The position numbers and the translations under genes are program-made. From the NCBI RefSeq assembly GCF_047675955.1, contig NC_132904.1, positions 60,693,435-60,757,434 on the forward strand: 64,000 nucleotides of DNA. Direction: 5' to 3'. Source of the stretch: Chlorocebus sabaeus (Eukaryota > Chordata > Mammalia > Primates > Cercopithecidae). Under the pieces are notes generated by a model, which was given only the letters and a program-made list of their open reading frames with translations, did not search any database and was not told the DNA's origin. Shown here piece by piece: positions 37,201-48,600 of this stretch (its first letter is position 1; every line of letters starts with the position of its first letter).

Positions 37201-38239
37201 TTGGCAAAGGGATATTTGGAAGCCCATAGAAGCCTAAGGTGAAAAAGGAAATATCTTCCGTTCAAAACTGGAAAGAAGCCTTCTGAGAAACTGCTCTGTG
37301 TTCTGTTAATTCATCTCACAGAGTTACAACTTTACCTTCAACAAGCCTTTCGCTAAGGCTGTTCTTGTGGAAATGGCAAAGGGATATTTTGAAGCCCATG
37401 GAAGGCTACGGTGAAAAAGGAAATATCTTCCGTTCAAAACTGGAAAGAAGCTTTCTGAGAAACTGCTCTGTGTTCTGTTAATTCATCTCACAGAGTTACA
37501 TCTTTCCCTTCAAGAAGCCTTTCGCTAAGGCTGTTCTTGTGGAATTGGCAAAGGGATATTTGGAAGCCCATAGAGGGCTATGGTGAAAAAGGAAATATCT
37601 TCCGTTCAAAACTGGAAAGAAGCGTTCTGAGAAACTGCTCTGTGTTCTGTTAATTCATCTCACAGAGTTACATCTTTCCCTTCAAGAAGCCTTTCGCTAA
37701 GGCTGTTCTTTTGGCATTGGCAAAGGGATATTTGGAAGCCCAAAGAGGACTATGGTGAAAAAGGAAATACCTTCCGTTCAAAACTGGAAAGAAGCTTTCT
37801 GAGAAACTACTCTGTGTTCTGTTAATTCTGCTCACAGAGTTACATCTTTCCCTTCAAGAATCCTTTCGATAAGGCTGTTCTTGTGGAATTGGCAAAGGGA
37901 TATTTGGAAGCCCATAGAGGGCTATAGTGAAAAAGGAAATATCTTCTGTTCAAAACTGGAAAGAAGCTTTCTGAGTAACTGCTCTGTGTTCTGTTAATTC
38001 ATCTCACAGGGTTACATCTTTCCCTTCAAGAAGCCTTTCGCTAAGGCTGTTCTTGTGGAATTGGCAAAGGGATATTTGGAAGCCCATAGAAGGCTATGGT
38101 GAAAAAGGAAATATCTTCCGTTCAAAACTGGAAAGAAGCCTTCTGAAAAACTGCTCTGTGTTCTGTTAATTCATCTCACAGAGTTACATCTTTCCGTTCA
38201 AGAAGCCTTTCGCTAAGGCTGTTCTTGTGGCATTGGCAA
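31251..38239 (+). repeat. Right-type alpha block D1, heterogeneous monomers
   Basis: The variants change here. 'ctttcagagaaacccctctg' appears (about 31260, 33670, 34692) together with 'catcttcgccttc' and 'gtgtaataggaaat'. Each monomer carries more private differences, and I see no internal higher-order unit. 'ctatcgtg' monomers, common to the left, are absent. Two parts have no counterpart in the later copy: about 33580-34270 (4 monomers) and about 35075-37319 (13 monomers). Positions about 37320-38230 recur at about 47811-48720 at a spacing of 10,491 bp (61 monomers less 1 bp), marked by 'gagttacaac' and 'caaagaggactatgg'. Confidence 0.75.
32763..32779 (-). other. A-type motif altered (ctatagtgtaataggaa)
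   Basis: Two of the central A bases are changed to t, in addition to the common 'tag' for 'tgg', so the A-rich core of the motif is broken. The same altered motif occurs at 46177 (spacing 13,414 bp) and 54259 (a further 8,082 bp), which follows the block duplications exactly. Confidence 0.75.
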
Positions 38240-41180
38240 AGGGATATTTGGAAGCCCATGGAGGTCTATGGTGAAAAAGGAAATATCTTCCGTTCAAAAC
38301 TGGAAAGAAGCTTTCTGAGAAACTGCTCTGTGTTCTGTTAATTCATCTCACAGAGTTACATCTTTCCTCTCAAGAAGCCTTTGGCTGAGGCTGTTCTTGT
38401 GGAATTGGCAAAGGGATATTTGGAAGCCCATAGAGGTCTATGGTGAAAAATGAAATATCTTCCGTTGAAAACTGGAAAGAAGCTTTCTGAGAAACTGCTC
38501 TGTGTTCTGTTAATTCATCTCACAGAGTTACATCTTTCCCTTCAATTTCCCTTTGACTAAGGCTGTTCTTGTGGAATTGGCAACGGGATATTTGGAAGCC
38601 CATGGAGGGCTATGGTGAAAAAGGAAATATCTTCCGTTCAAAACAGGAAAGAAAATTTCTGAGAAACTGCTCTGAGTTCTGTTAATTCATCTCAGAAAGT
38701 TACATCTTTCCCTTCAAGAAGCCTTTCGCTAAGGATGTTCTTGGGGAATTGGCAAAGGGATATTTGGAAGCCCATAGTGGGCTATGGTGAAAAAGGAAAT
38801 ATCTTCCGTTCAAAACTGGAAAGAAGCGTTCTGAGAAACTGCTCTGTGTTCTGTTAATTCATCTCACAGAGTTACATCTTTCCCTTCAGGAAGCCTTTCG
38901 ATAAGGCTGTTCTTGTGGAATTGGCAAAGGGATATTTGGAAGCACATAGAGGGCTATGGTGAAAAAGGAAATATCTTCCGTTCAAAACTGGAAAGAAGCG
39001 TTCTGAGAAACTGCTCTGTGTTCTGTTAATTCATCTCACAGAGTTACATCTTTCCCTTCAAGAAGCCTTTCGATAAGGCTGTTCTTTTGGCATTGGCAAA
39101 GGGATATTTGGAAGCCCATAGATGGCTATGGTGAAAAAGGAAATACCTTCCGTTCAAAACTGGAAAGAAGCTTTCTGAGAAACTGCTCTGTGTTCTGTTA
39201 ATTCTGCTCACAGAGTTACATCTTTCCCTTCAAGAAGCCTTTCGCTAAGGCTGTTCTTGCGGAATTGGCAAAGGGATATTTGGAAGCCCAAAGGGAGCTA
39301 TAGTGAAAAAGGAAATATCTTCTGTTCAAAACTGGAAAGAAGCTTTCTGAGAAACTGCTCTGTGTTCTGTTAATTCATCTCACAGGGTTACATCTTTCCC
39401 TTCAAGAAGCCTTTCTCTAAGGCTGTTCTTGTGGAATTGGCAAAGGGATATTTGGAAGCCCATAGAGGGCTTTGGTGAAAAAGGAAATATCTTACGGTCA
39501 AAACTGGAAAGAAGCTTTCTGAGAAACTGCTCTGTGTTCTCTTAATTTATCTCACAGAGTTACATCTTTCCCTTCAAGAAGCCTTTCGCTAAGGCTGTTC
39601 TTGTGGAATTGGCAAAGGGATATTTGGAAGCCCAAAGAGAGCTATAGTGAAAAAGGAAATATCTTCTGTTCAAAACTGGAAAGAAGCTTTCTGAGAAACT
39701 TCTCTGTGTTCTGTTAATTCATCTCACAGAGTTACATCTTTCCCTTCAAGAAGCCTTTCGCTAAGGCTGTTCTTGTGGAATAGGCGAAGGGATATTTGGA
39801 AGCCCATAGAGGGCTATGGTAAAAAAGGAAATATCTTCCGTTCAAAAATGGAAAGAAGCTTTCTGAGAAACTGCTCTGTGTTCTGTTAGTTCATCTCACA
39901 GAGTTACATCTTTCCCTTCAAGAAGCCTTTCGCTAAGGCTGTTCTTGTGGAATTGGCAAAGGGATATTTGGAAGCACATAGAGGGCTATCGTGAAAAAGG
40001 AAATATCTTACGGTCAAAACTGGAAAGAAGGTTTCTGAGAAACTGCTCTGTGTTCTCTTAATTTATCTCACAGAGTTACATCTTTCCCTTCAAGAAGCCT
40101 TTCGATAACGCTGTTCTTGTGGAATTGGCAAAGGGATATTTGGAAGCCCATAGAGGGCTATGGGGAAAAAGGAAATATCTTCCGTTCAAAACTGGAAGGA
40201 AGCGTTCTGAGAAACTGCTCTGTGTTCTGTTAATTCATCTCACAGAGGTACATCTTTCCCTTCAAGAAGCCTTTCGCTAAGACTGTTCTTGTGGCATGGC
40301 CAAAGGGATATTTGGAAGCCCATAGAGGTCTCTGGTGAAAAAGGAAATATCTTCCGTTCAAAACTGGAAAGAAGCTTTCTGAGAAACTGCTCTGTGTTCT
40401 GTTAGTTCATCTCACAGAGTTACATCTTTATCTTCAAGAAGCCTTTCGCTAAGGCTGTTCTTGTGGAATTGGCAAAGGGATATTTGGAAGCACATAGAGG
40501 TCTATCGTGAAAAAGGAAATATCTTACGGTCCAAACTGGAAAGAAGGTTTCTGAGAAACGGCTCTGTGTTCTCTTAATTTATCTCACAGAGTTACATCTT
40601 TCCCTTCAAGAAGCCTTTCGATAAGGTTGTTCTTGTGGAATTGGCAAAGGGATATTTGGAAGCCCATAGAGGTCTATGGTGAAAAAGGAAATATCTTCCG
40701 TTCAAAACTGGAAAGAAGCTTTCTGAGAAACTGCTCTGTGTTCTGTTAGTTCATCTCACAGAGTTACATCTTTCCCTTCAAGAAGCCTTTCGCTAAGGCT
40801 GTTCTTGTGGAATTGGCAAAGGGATATTTGGAAGCACATAGAGGTCTATCGTGAAAAAGGAAATATCTTACGCTCAAAACTGGAAAGAAGGTTTCTGAGA
40901 AACGGCTCTGTGTTCTTTTAATTTATCTCACAGAGTTACATCTTTCCCTTCAAGAAGCCTTTCGCTAAGGCTGTTCTTGTGGAATTGGCAAAGGGATATT
41001 TGGAAGCCCATAGAAGGCTACGCTGAAAAAGGAAATATCTTCAGTTCAAAACTGGAAAGAAGCCTTCTGAGAAAGTGCTCTGTGTTCTGTTAGTTCATCT
41101 CACAGACTTACATCTTTACCTTCAACAAGCCTTTCGATAAGGCTGTTCTTGTGGAATTGGCAAAGGGATATTTGGAAGCT
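38240..41180 (+). repeat. Relocated part of the 38-monomer unit
   Basis: Positions 38240-40240 match 23106-25106 at a spacing of 15,134 bp. From 40241 the match is to 26655 onward at 13,586 bp. The jump of 1,548 bp means that only one of the two nested 9-monomer copies is present. Markers: 'cctctcaagaagcctttgg', 'cttcaatttccctttgac' (38545), 'ggaataggcgaaggg', 'cgataacgctg', 'gtggcatggcc'. Private differences, such as 'gaaaatttctg' (about 38650), 'aaggatgttc' (about 38731) and 'ggtctctggtg' (about 40327), make it more diverged than the two tandem 38-mers are from each other. Confidence 0.82.
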
Positions 41181-44100
41181 CATAGAAGGCTATGGTGAAA
41201 AAGGAAATATCTTCCATTCAAAACTGGAAAGAAGCCTTCTGAGAAACTGCTCTGTGTTCTGTTAATTCATCTCACAGAGTTACATCTTTACCTTCAACAA
41301 GCCTTTCGCTAAGGCTGTTCTTGTGGAAATGGCAAAGGGATATTTGGAAGCCCATAGAAGGCTACGGTGAAAAAGGAAATATCTTCCGTTCAAAACTGGA
41401 AAGAAGCTTTCTGAGAAACTGCTCTGTGTTCTGTTAATTCATCTCACAGAGTTACATCTTTCCCTTCAAGAAGCCTTTCGCTAAGGCTGTTCTTGTGGAA
41501 TTGGCAAAGGGATATTTGGAAGCCCATAGCGGGCTATGGTGAAAAAGGAAATATCTTCCCTTCAAAACTGGAAAGGAGCGTTCTGAGAAACTGCTCTGTG
41601 TTCTGTTAATTCATCTCACAGAGTTACATCTTTCCCTTCAAGAAGCCTTTCGCTAAGGCTGTTCTTGTGGCATTGGCAAAGGGATATTTGGAAGCCCATA
41701 GAGGGCTATGCTGAAAAAGGAAATATCTTCCGTTCAAAACTGGAAAGAAGCTTTCTGAGAAACTGCTCTGTGTTCTGTTAATTCTGCTCACAGAGTTACA
41801 TCTTTCCCTTCAAGAAGCCTTTCGCTAAGGCTGTTCTTGCGGAATTGGCAAAGGGATATTTGGAAGCCCAAAGAGAGCTATAGTGAAAAAGGAAATATCT
41901 TCTGTTCAAAACTGGAAAGAAGCTTTCTGAGAAACTGCTCTGTGTTCTGTTAATTCATCTCACAGAGTTACATCTTTCCCTTCAAGAAGCCTTTCGCTAA
42001 GTCTGTTCTTGTGGCATTGGCAAAGGGATATTTGGAAGCCCATAAAGGGCTATGGTGAAAAAGGAAATATCTTCCGTTTAAAACTGGAAAGAAGCCTTCT
42101 GAGAAACTGCTCTGTGTTCTGTTAATTCATCTCACAGAGTTACATCTTTACCTTGAACAAGCCTTTCGCTAAGGCTGTTCTTGTGGAATTGGCAAAGGGA
42201 TATTTGGAAGCCCATGGAGGTCTATGGTGAAAAAGGAAATATCTTCCGTTCAAAACTGGAAAGAAGCTTTCTGAGAAACTGCTCTGTGTTCTGTTAATTC
42301 ATCTCACAGAGTTACATCTTTCCTCTCAAGAAGCCTTTGGCTGAGGCTGTTCTTGTGGAATTGGCAAAGGGATATTTGGAAGCCCATAGAGGTCTATGGT
42401 GAAAAAGGAAATATCTTCCGTTGAAAACTGGAAAGAAGCGTTCTGAGAAACTGCTCTGTGTTCTGTTAATTCATCTCGCAGAGTTACATCTTTCCCTTCA
42501 ATTTCCCTTTGACTAAGGCTGTTCTTGTGGAATTGGCAACGGGATATTTGGAAGCCCATGGAGGGCTATGGTGAAAAAGGAGATATCTTCCGTTCAAAAC
42601 TGGAAAGAAACTTTCTGAGAAACTGCTCTGTGTTCTGTTAATTCATCTCACAGAGTTACATCTTTCCCTTCAAGAAGCCTTTCGCTAAGGCTGTTCTTGT
42701 GGAATTGGCAAAGGGATATTTGGAAGCCCATAGAGGGCTATGGTGAAAAAGGAAATATCTTCCGTTCAAAACTGGAAAGAAGCGTTCTGAGAAACTGCTC
42801 TGTGTTCTGTTAATTCATCTGACAGAGTTACATCTTTCCCTTCAGGAAGCCTTTCGATAAGGCTGTTCTTGTGGAATTGTCAAAGGGATATTTGGAAGCC
42901 CATAGAGGGCTATAGTGAAAAAGGAAATATCTTCTGTTCAAAACTGGAAAGAAGCTTTCTGAGTAACTGCTCTGTGTTCTGTTAATTCATCTCACAGGGT
43001 TACATCTTTCCCTTCAAGAAGCCTTTCGCTAAGGCTGTTCTTGTGGAATTGGCAAAGGGGTATTTGGAAGCCCATAGAAGGCTATGGTGAAAAAGGAAAT
43101 ATCTTCCGTTCAAAACTGGAAAGAAGCCTTCTGAGAAACTGCTCTGTGTTCTGTTAATTCATCTCACAGAGTTACATCTTTACCTTCAACAAGTCTTTCG
43201 CTAAGGCTGTTCTTGTGGAATTGGCAAAGGGATATTTGGAAGCCCATAGAAGGCTACGGTGAAAAAGGAAATATCTTCCGTTCAAAACTGGATAGAAGCT
43301 TTCTGAGAAACTGCTCTGTGTTCTGTTAATTCATCTCACAGAGTTACATCTTTCCCTTCAAGAAGCCTTTCGCTAAGGCTGTTCTTGTGGAATTGGCAAA
43401 GGGATATTTGGAAGCCCATAGAGGGCTATGGTGAAAAAGGAAATATCTTCCGTTCAAAATTGGAAAGAAGCTTTTTGAGAAACTGCCCTGTGTTCTGTTA
43501 ATTCATCTCACAGAGTTACATCTTTCCCTTCAAGAATCCTTTCGATAAGGCTGTTCTTGTGGAATTGGCAAAGGGATATTTGGAAGCCCATAGAGGGCTA
43601 TAGTGAAAAAGGAAATATCTTCTGTTCAAAACTGGAAAGAAGCTTTCTGAGTAACTGCTCTGTGTTCTGTGAATTCATCTCACAGAGTTACATCTTTCCC
43701 TTCAAGAAGCCTTTCGCTAAGGCTGTTCTTGTGGAATTGGCAAAGGGATATTTGGAAGCCCATAGAAGGCTATGGTGAAAAATGAAATATCTTCCGTTCA
43801 AAACTGGAAAGAAGCCTTCTGAGAAACTGCTCTGTGTTCTGTTAATTCATCTCACAGAGTTACATCTTTACCTTCAACAAGCCTTTCGCTAAGGCTGTTC
43901 TTGTGGAATTGGCAAAGGGATATTTGGAAGCCCATGGAGGTCTATGGTGAAAAAGGAAATATCTTCCGTTCAAAACTGGAAAGAAGCTTTCTGAGAAACT
44001 GCTCTGTGTTCTGTGATTTCATCTCACAGAGTTACATCTTTCCTCTCAAGGAGCCTTTGGCTAAGGCTGTTCTTGCGGAAGTGGCAAAGGGATATTTGGA

Positions 44101-44660
44101 AGCCCAAAGAGAGCTATAGTGAAAAAGGAAATATCTTCTGTTCAAAACTGGAAAGAAGCTTTCTGAGAAACTTCTCTGTGTTCTGTTAATTCATCTCACA
44201 GAGTTACATCTTTCCCTTCAAGAAGCCTTTCGCTAAGGCTGTTCTTGTGGAATTGGCGAAGGGATATTTGGAAGCCCATAGAGGGCTATGGTGAAAAAGG
44301 AAATATCTTCCGTTCAAAACTGGAAAGAAGCGTTCTGAGAAACTGCTCTGTGTTCTGTTAATTCATCTCACAGAGTTACATCTTTCCCTTCAAGAAGCCT
44401 TTCGCTAAGTCTGTTCTTGTGGCATTGGCAAAGGGATATTTGGAAGCCCATAAAGGGCTATGGTGAAAAAGGAAATATCTTCCGTTCAAAACTGGAAAGA
44501 AGCCTTCTGAGAAACTGCTCTGTGTTCTGTTAATTCATCTCACAGAGTTACATCTTTACCTTCAAAAAGTCTTTCGCTAAGGCTGTTCTTGTGGAATTGG
44601 CAAAGGGATATTTGGAAGCCCATAGAGGGCTATGGTGAAAAAGGAAATATCTTCCGTTCA
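41181..44660 (+). repeat. Junction block J3
   Basis: This continues the long-range copy: 41181-41930 matches 27595-28344 at 13,586 bp, and 41930 onward matches 28516 onward at 13,414 bp. One monomer (about 28345-28515) is therefore absent here. Shared markers are 'catagcggg' (about 41525), 'cgtttaaaactgg', 'cttgaacaagcc', 'ctcgcagag' (about 42476), 'ctgacagag' (about 42829) and 'gtgatttcatc' (about 44014). Small differences from J2 include 'gagtaactgc' against 'gtgtaactgc' at 29547, 'aaaattgg' (about 43457) and 'ggaagtggc' (about 44078). Confidence 0.82.
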
Positions 44661-45638
44661 AAACTGGAAAGAAGCTTTCAGAGAAACCCCTCTGTGTTCT
44701 GTTAATTCATCTCAGAGAGTTACATCTTCGCCTTCAAGAAGCCTTTCGCTAAAGCTGTTCTTGTGGAATTGGCAAAGGGATATTTGGAAGCCCATAGAGG
44801 GCTATAGTGAAAAAGGAAATATCTTCTGTTCAAAACTGGAAAGCAGCTTTCTGAGAAACTGCTCTGTGTTCTCTTAATTCATCTCACAGAGTTACATCTT
44901 TCCCTTCAAGAAGCCTTTCGCTACGGCTGTTCTTGTGGAATTGGCAAAGGGATATTTGGAAGCCCATAGAGGGCTATGGTGAAAAAGGAAATATCTTCCG
45001 TTCAAAACTGGAAAGAAGCCTTCTGAGAAACTGCTCTGTGTTCTGTTAATTCATCTCACAGAGTTACATCTTTCCCTTCAAGAAGCCTTTCGCTAAGGCT
45101 GTTCTTGTGGCATTGGCAAAGGGATATTTGGAAGCCCATAGAGGGCTATGGTGAAAAAGGAAATATCTTCCGTTCAAAACTGGAAAGAAGCTTTCTGAGA
45201 AACTTCTCTGTGTTCTGTTAGTTCATCTCACAGAGTTACATCTTTCCCTTCAAGAGCCTTTCGCTAAGGCTGTTCTTGTGTAATTGGCAAAGGGATATTT
45301 GGAAGCCCATAGAGGTCTATGGGGAAAAAGGAAATATCTTCCGTTCAAAACTGGAAAGAAGCTTTCTGGGAAACTGCTCTGTGTTCTGTTAATTTATCTC
45401 AGAGAGTTACATCTTTCCCTTCAAGAAGCCTTTCGCTAAGGCTGTTCTTGTGGAATTGGCAAAGGGATATTTGGAAGCCCATAGAAGGCTATGGTGAAAA
45501 AGGAAATATTTTCCGTTCAAAACTGGAAAGAAGCCTTCTGAGAAACTGCCCTGTGTTCTGTTAATTCATCTCACAGAGTTACATCTTTACCTTCAACAAG
45601 CCTTTCGCTAAGGCTGTTCTTGTGGAATTGGCAAAGGG
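44661..45638 (+). repeat. Right-type block D2, start of second D region
   Basis: This matches 31247-32224 at 13,414 bp, including 'ctttcagagaaacccctctg', 'ctcagagagttacatcttcg', 'cttcaagagcctttcg' (a one-base loss at about 31839 and 45253) and 'ctttctgggaaac'. It joins directly to the first 47-monomer unit. Confidence 0.8.
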
Positions 45639-48600
45639 ATATTTGGAAGCCCATAGAGGGCTATGGTGAAAAAGGAAATATCTTCCGTTCAAAACTGGAA
45701 AGAAGCTTTCTGAGAAACTGCTCTGTGTTCTGTTAATTCATCTCACGGAGTTACATCTTTCCCTTCAAGAAGCCTTTTGCTAAGGCTGTTCTTGTGGAAT
45801 TGGCAAAGGGATATTTGGAAGCCCATAGAGGGCTATGGTGAAAAAGGAAATATCTTCCGTTCAAAACTGGAAAGAAGCTTTCTGAGAAACTGCTCTGTGT
45901 TCTGTTAATTCATCTCACAGAGTTACATCTTTCCCTTCAAGAAACCTTTCGCTAAGGCTGTTGTTCTGGAATTGGCAAAGGGATATTTGGAAGCCCATAG
46001 AGGGCTATGGTGAAAAAGGAAATATCTTCCGTTCAAAACTTGAAAGAAGCTTTCTGAGAAACTGCTCTGTGTTCTGTTAATTCATCTCACAGTGTTACAT
46101 CTTTCTCTTCAAGAATCCTTTCGATAAGGCTGTTCTTGTGGAATTGGCAAAGGGATATTTGGAAGGCCATAGAGGGCTATAGTGTAATAGGAAATATCTT
46201 CTGTTCAAAACTGGAAAGAAGCTTTCTGAGAAACTGCTCTGTGTTCTCTTAATTCATCTCACTGTGTTACATCTTTCCCTTCAAGCAGCCTTTCGCTAAG
46301 GCTATTCTTGTGGAATTGGCAAAGGGATATTTGGAAGCTCATAGAATGCTATGGTGAAAAAGGAAATATCTTCCGTTCAAAACTGGAAAAAAGCCTTCTG
46401 AGAAACTGCTCTGTGTTCTGTTAATTCATCTCACAGAGTTACATCTTTCCCTTCAAGAAGCCTTTCGCTAAGGCTGTTCTTGTGGAATTGGCAGAGGGAT
46501 ATTTGGAAGCCCGTAGAGGGCTATAGGGAAAAAGGAAATAGCTTCTGTTCGAAACTGGAAAGAAGCTTTCTGAGAAACTGCTCTGTGTTCTGTTAATTCA
46601 TCTCACAGAGTTACATCTTTCTCTTCAAGAAGCCTTTCGCTAAGGCTGTTCTTGTGGAATTGGCAAAGGGATATTTGGAAGCCCATAGAGGGCTATGGTG
46701 AAAAAGGAAATATCTTCCGTTCAAAACTGGAAAGAAGCCATCTGAGAAACTGCTCTGTGTTCTGATAATTCATCTCACAGAGTTACATCTTTCCCTTCAA
46801 GAAGCCTTTCGCTAAGGCTGTTCTTGTGGAATTGGCAAAGGGATATTTGGAAGACCATAGAGGGCTATGGTGAAAAAGGAAATATCTTCCGTTCAAAACT
46901 GGAAAGAATCTTTCTGAGAAACTGCTCTGTGTTCTGTTAATTCATCTCACAGAGTTACATCTTTCCCTTCAAGAAGCCTTTCGCTAAGGCTGTTCTTGTG
47001 GAATTGGCAAAGGGATATTTGGAAGCCCATACAAGGCTATGGTGAAAAAGGAAATATTTTCCGTTCAAAACTGGAAAGAAGCCTTCTGAGAAACTGCCCT
47101 GTGTTCTGTTAATTCATCTCACAGAGTTACATCTTTACCTTCAACAAGACTTTCGTTAAGGCTGTTCTTGTGGAATTGGCAAAGGGATATTTGGAAGCCC
47201 ATAGAGGGCTACGGTGAAAAAGGAAATATCTTCCGTTCAAAACTGGAAAGATTCTTTCTGAGAAACTGCTCTGTTTTCTGTTAATTCATCTCACAGAGTT
47301 ACATCTTTCCCTTCAAGAAGCCTTTCGCTAAGGCTGTTCTTGTGGAATTGGCAAAGGGATATTTGGAAGCCCATAGAGGTCTATGGTGAAAAAGGAAATA
47401 TCTTCCGTTCAAAACTGGAAAGAAGCTTTCAGAGAAACCCCTCTGTGTACTGTTAATTCATCTCACAGAGTTACATCTTCGCCTTCAAGAAGCCTTTCGC
47501 TAAGGCTGTTCTTGTGGAATTGGCAAAGGGATATTTGGAAGCCCATCGAGGGCTATAGTGAAAAAGGAAATATCTTCCGTTCAAAACTGGAAAGAAGCCT
47601 TCTGAGAAACTGCTTTGTTTTCTGTTAATTCATCTCACAGAGTTACATCTTTTCCTTCAAGAAGCCTTTCGCTAAGGCTGTTCTTGTGTCATTGGCAAAG
47701 GGATATTTGGAAGCCCATAGTGAGCTATGGTGAAAAAGGAAATATCTTCCGTTCAAAACTGGAAAGAAGCTTTCTGAGAAACTGCTCTGTGTTCTGTTAA
47801 TTCATCTCACAGAGTTACAACTTTTCCTTCAACAAGCCTTTCGCTAAGGCTGTTCTTGTGGAAATGGCAAAGGGATATTTGGAAGCCCATGGAAGGCTAC
47901 GGTGAAAAAGGAAATATCTTCCGTTCAAAACTGGAAAGAAGCTTTCTGAGAAACTGCTCTGTGTTCTGTTAATTCATCTCACAGAGTTACATCTTTCCCT
48001 TCAAGAAGCCTTTCGCTAAGGCTGTTCTTGTGGAATTGGCAAAGGGATATTTGGAAGCCCATAGAGGGCTATGGTGAAAAAGGAAATATCTTCCGTTCAA
48101 AACTGGAAAGAAGCGTTCTGAGAAACTGCTCTGTGTTCTGTTAATTCATCTCACAGAGTTACATCTTTCCCTTCAAGAAGCCTTTCGCTAAGGCTGTTCT
48201 TTTGGCATTGGCAAAGGGATATTTGGAAGCCCAAAGAGGACTATGGTGAAAAAGGAAATACCTTCCGTTCAAAACTGGAAAGAAGCTTTCTGAGAAACTA
48301 CTCTGTGTTCTGTTAATTCTGCTCACAGAGTTACATCTTTCCCTTCAAGAATCCTTTCGATAAGGCTGTTCTTGTGGAATTGGCAAAGGGATATTTGGAA
48401 GCCCATAGAGGGCTATAGTGAAAAAGGAAATATCTTCTGTTCAAAACTGGAAAGAAGCTTTCTGAGTAACTGCTCTGTGTTCTGTTAATTCATCTCACAG
48501 GGTTACATCTTTCCCTTCAAGAAGCCTTTCGCTAAGGCTGTTCTTGTGGAATTGGCAAAGGGATATTTGGAAGCCCATAGAAGGCTATGGTGAAAAAGGA

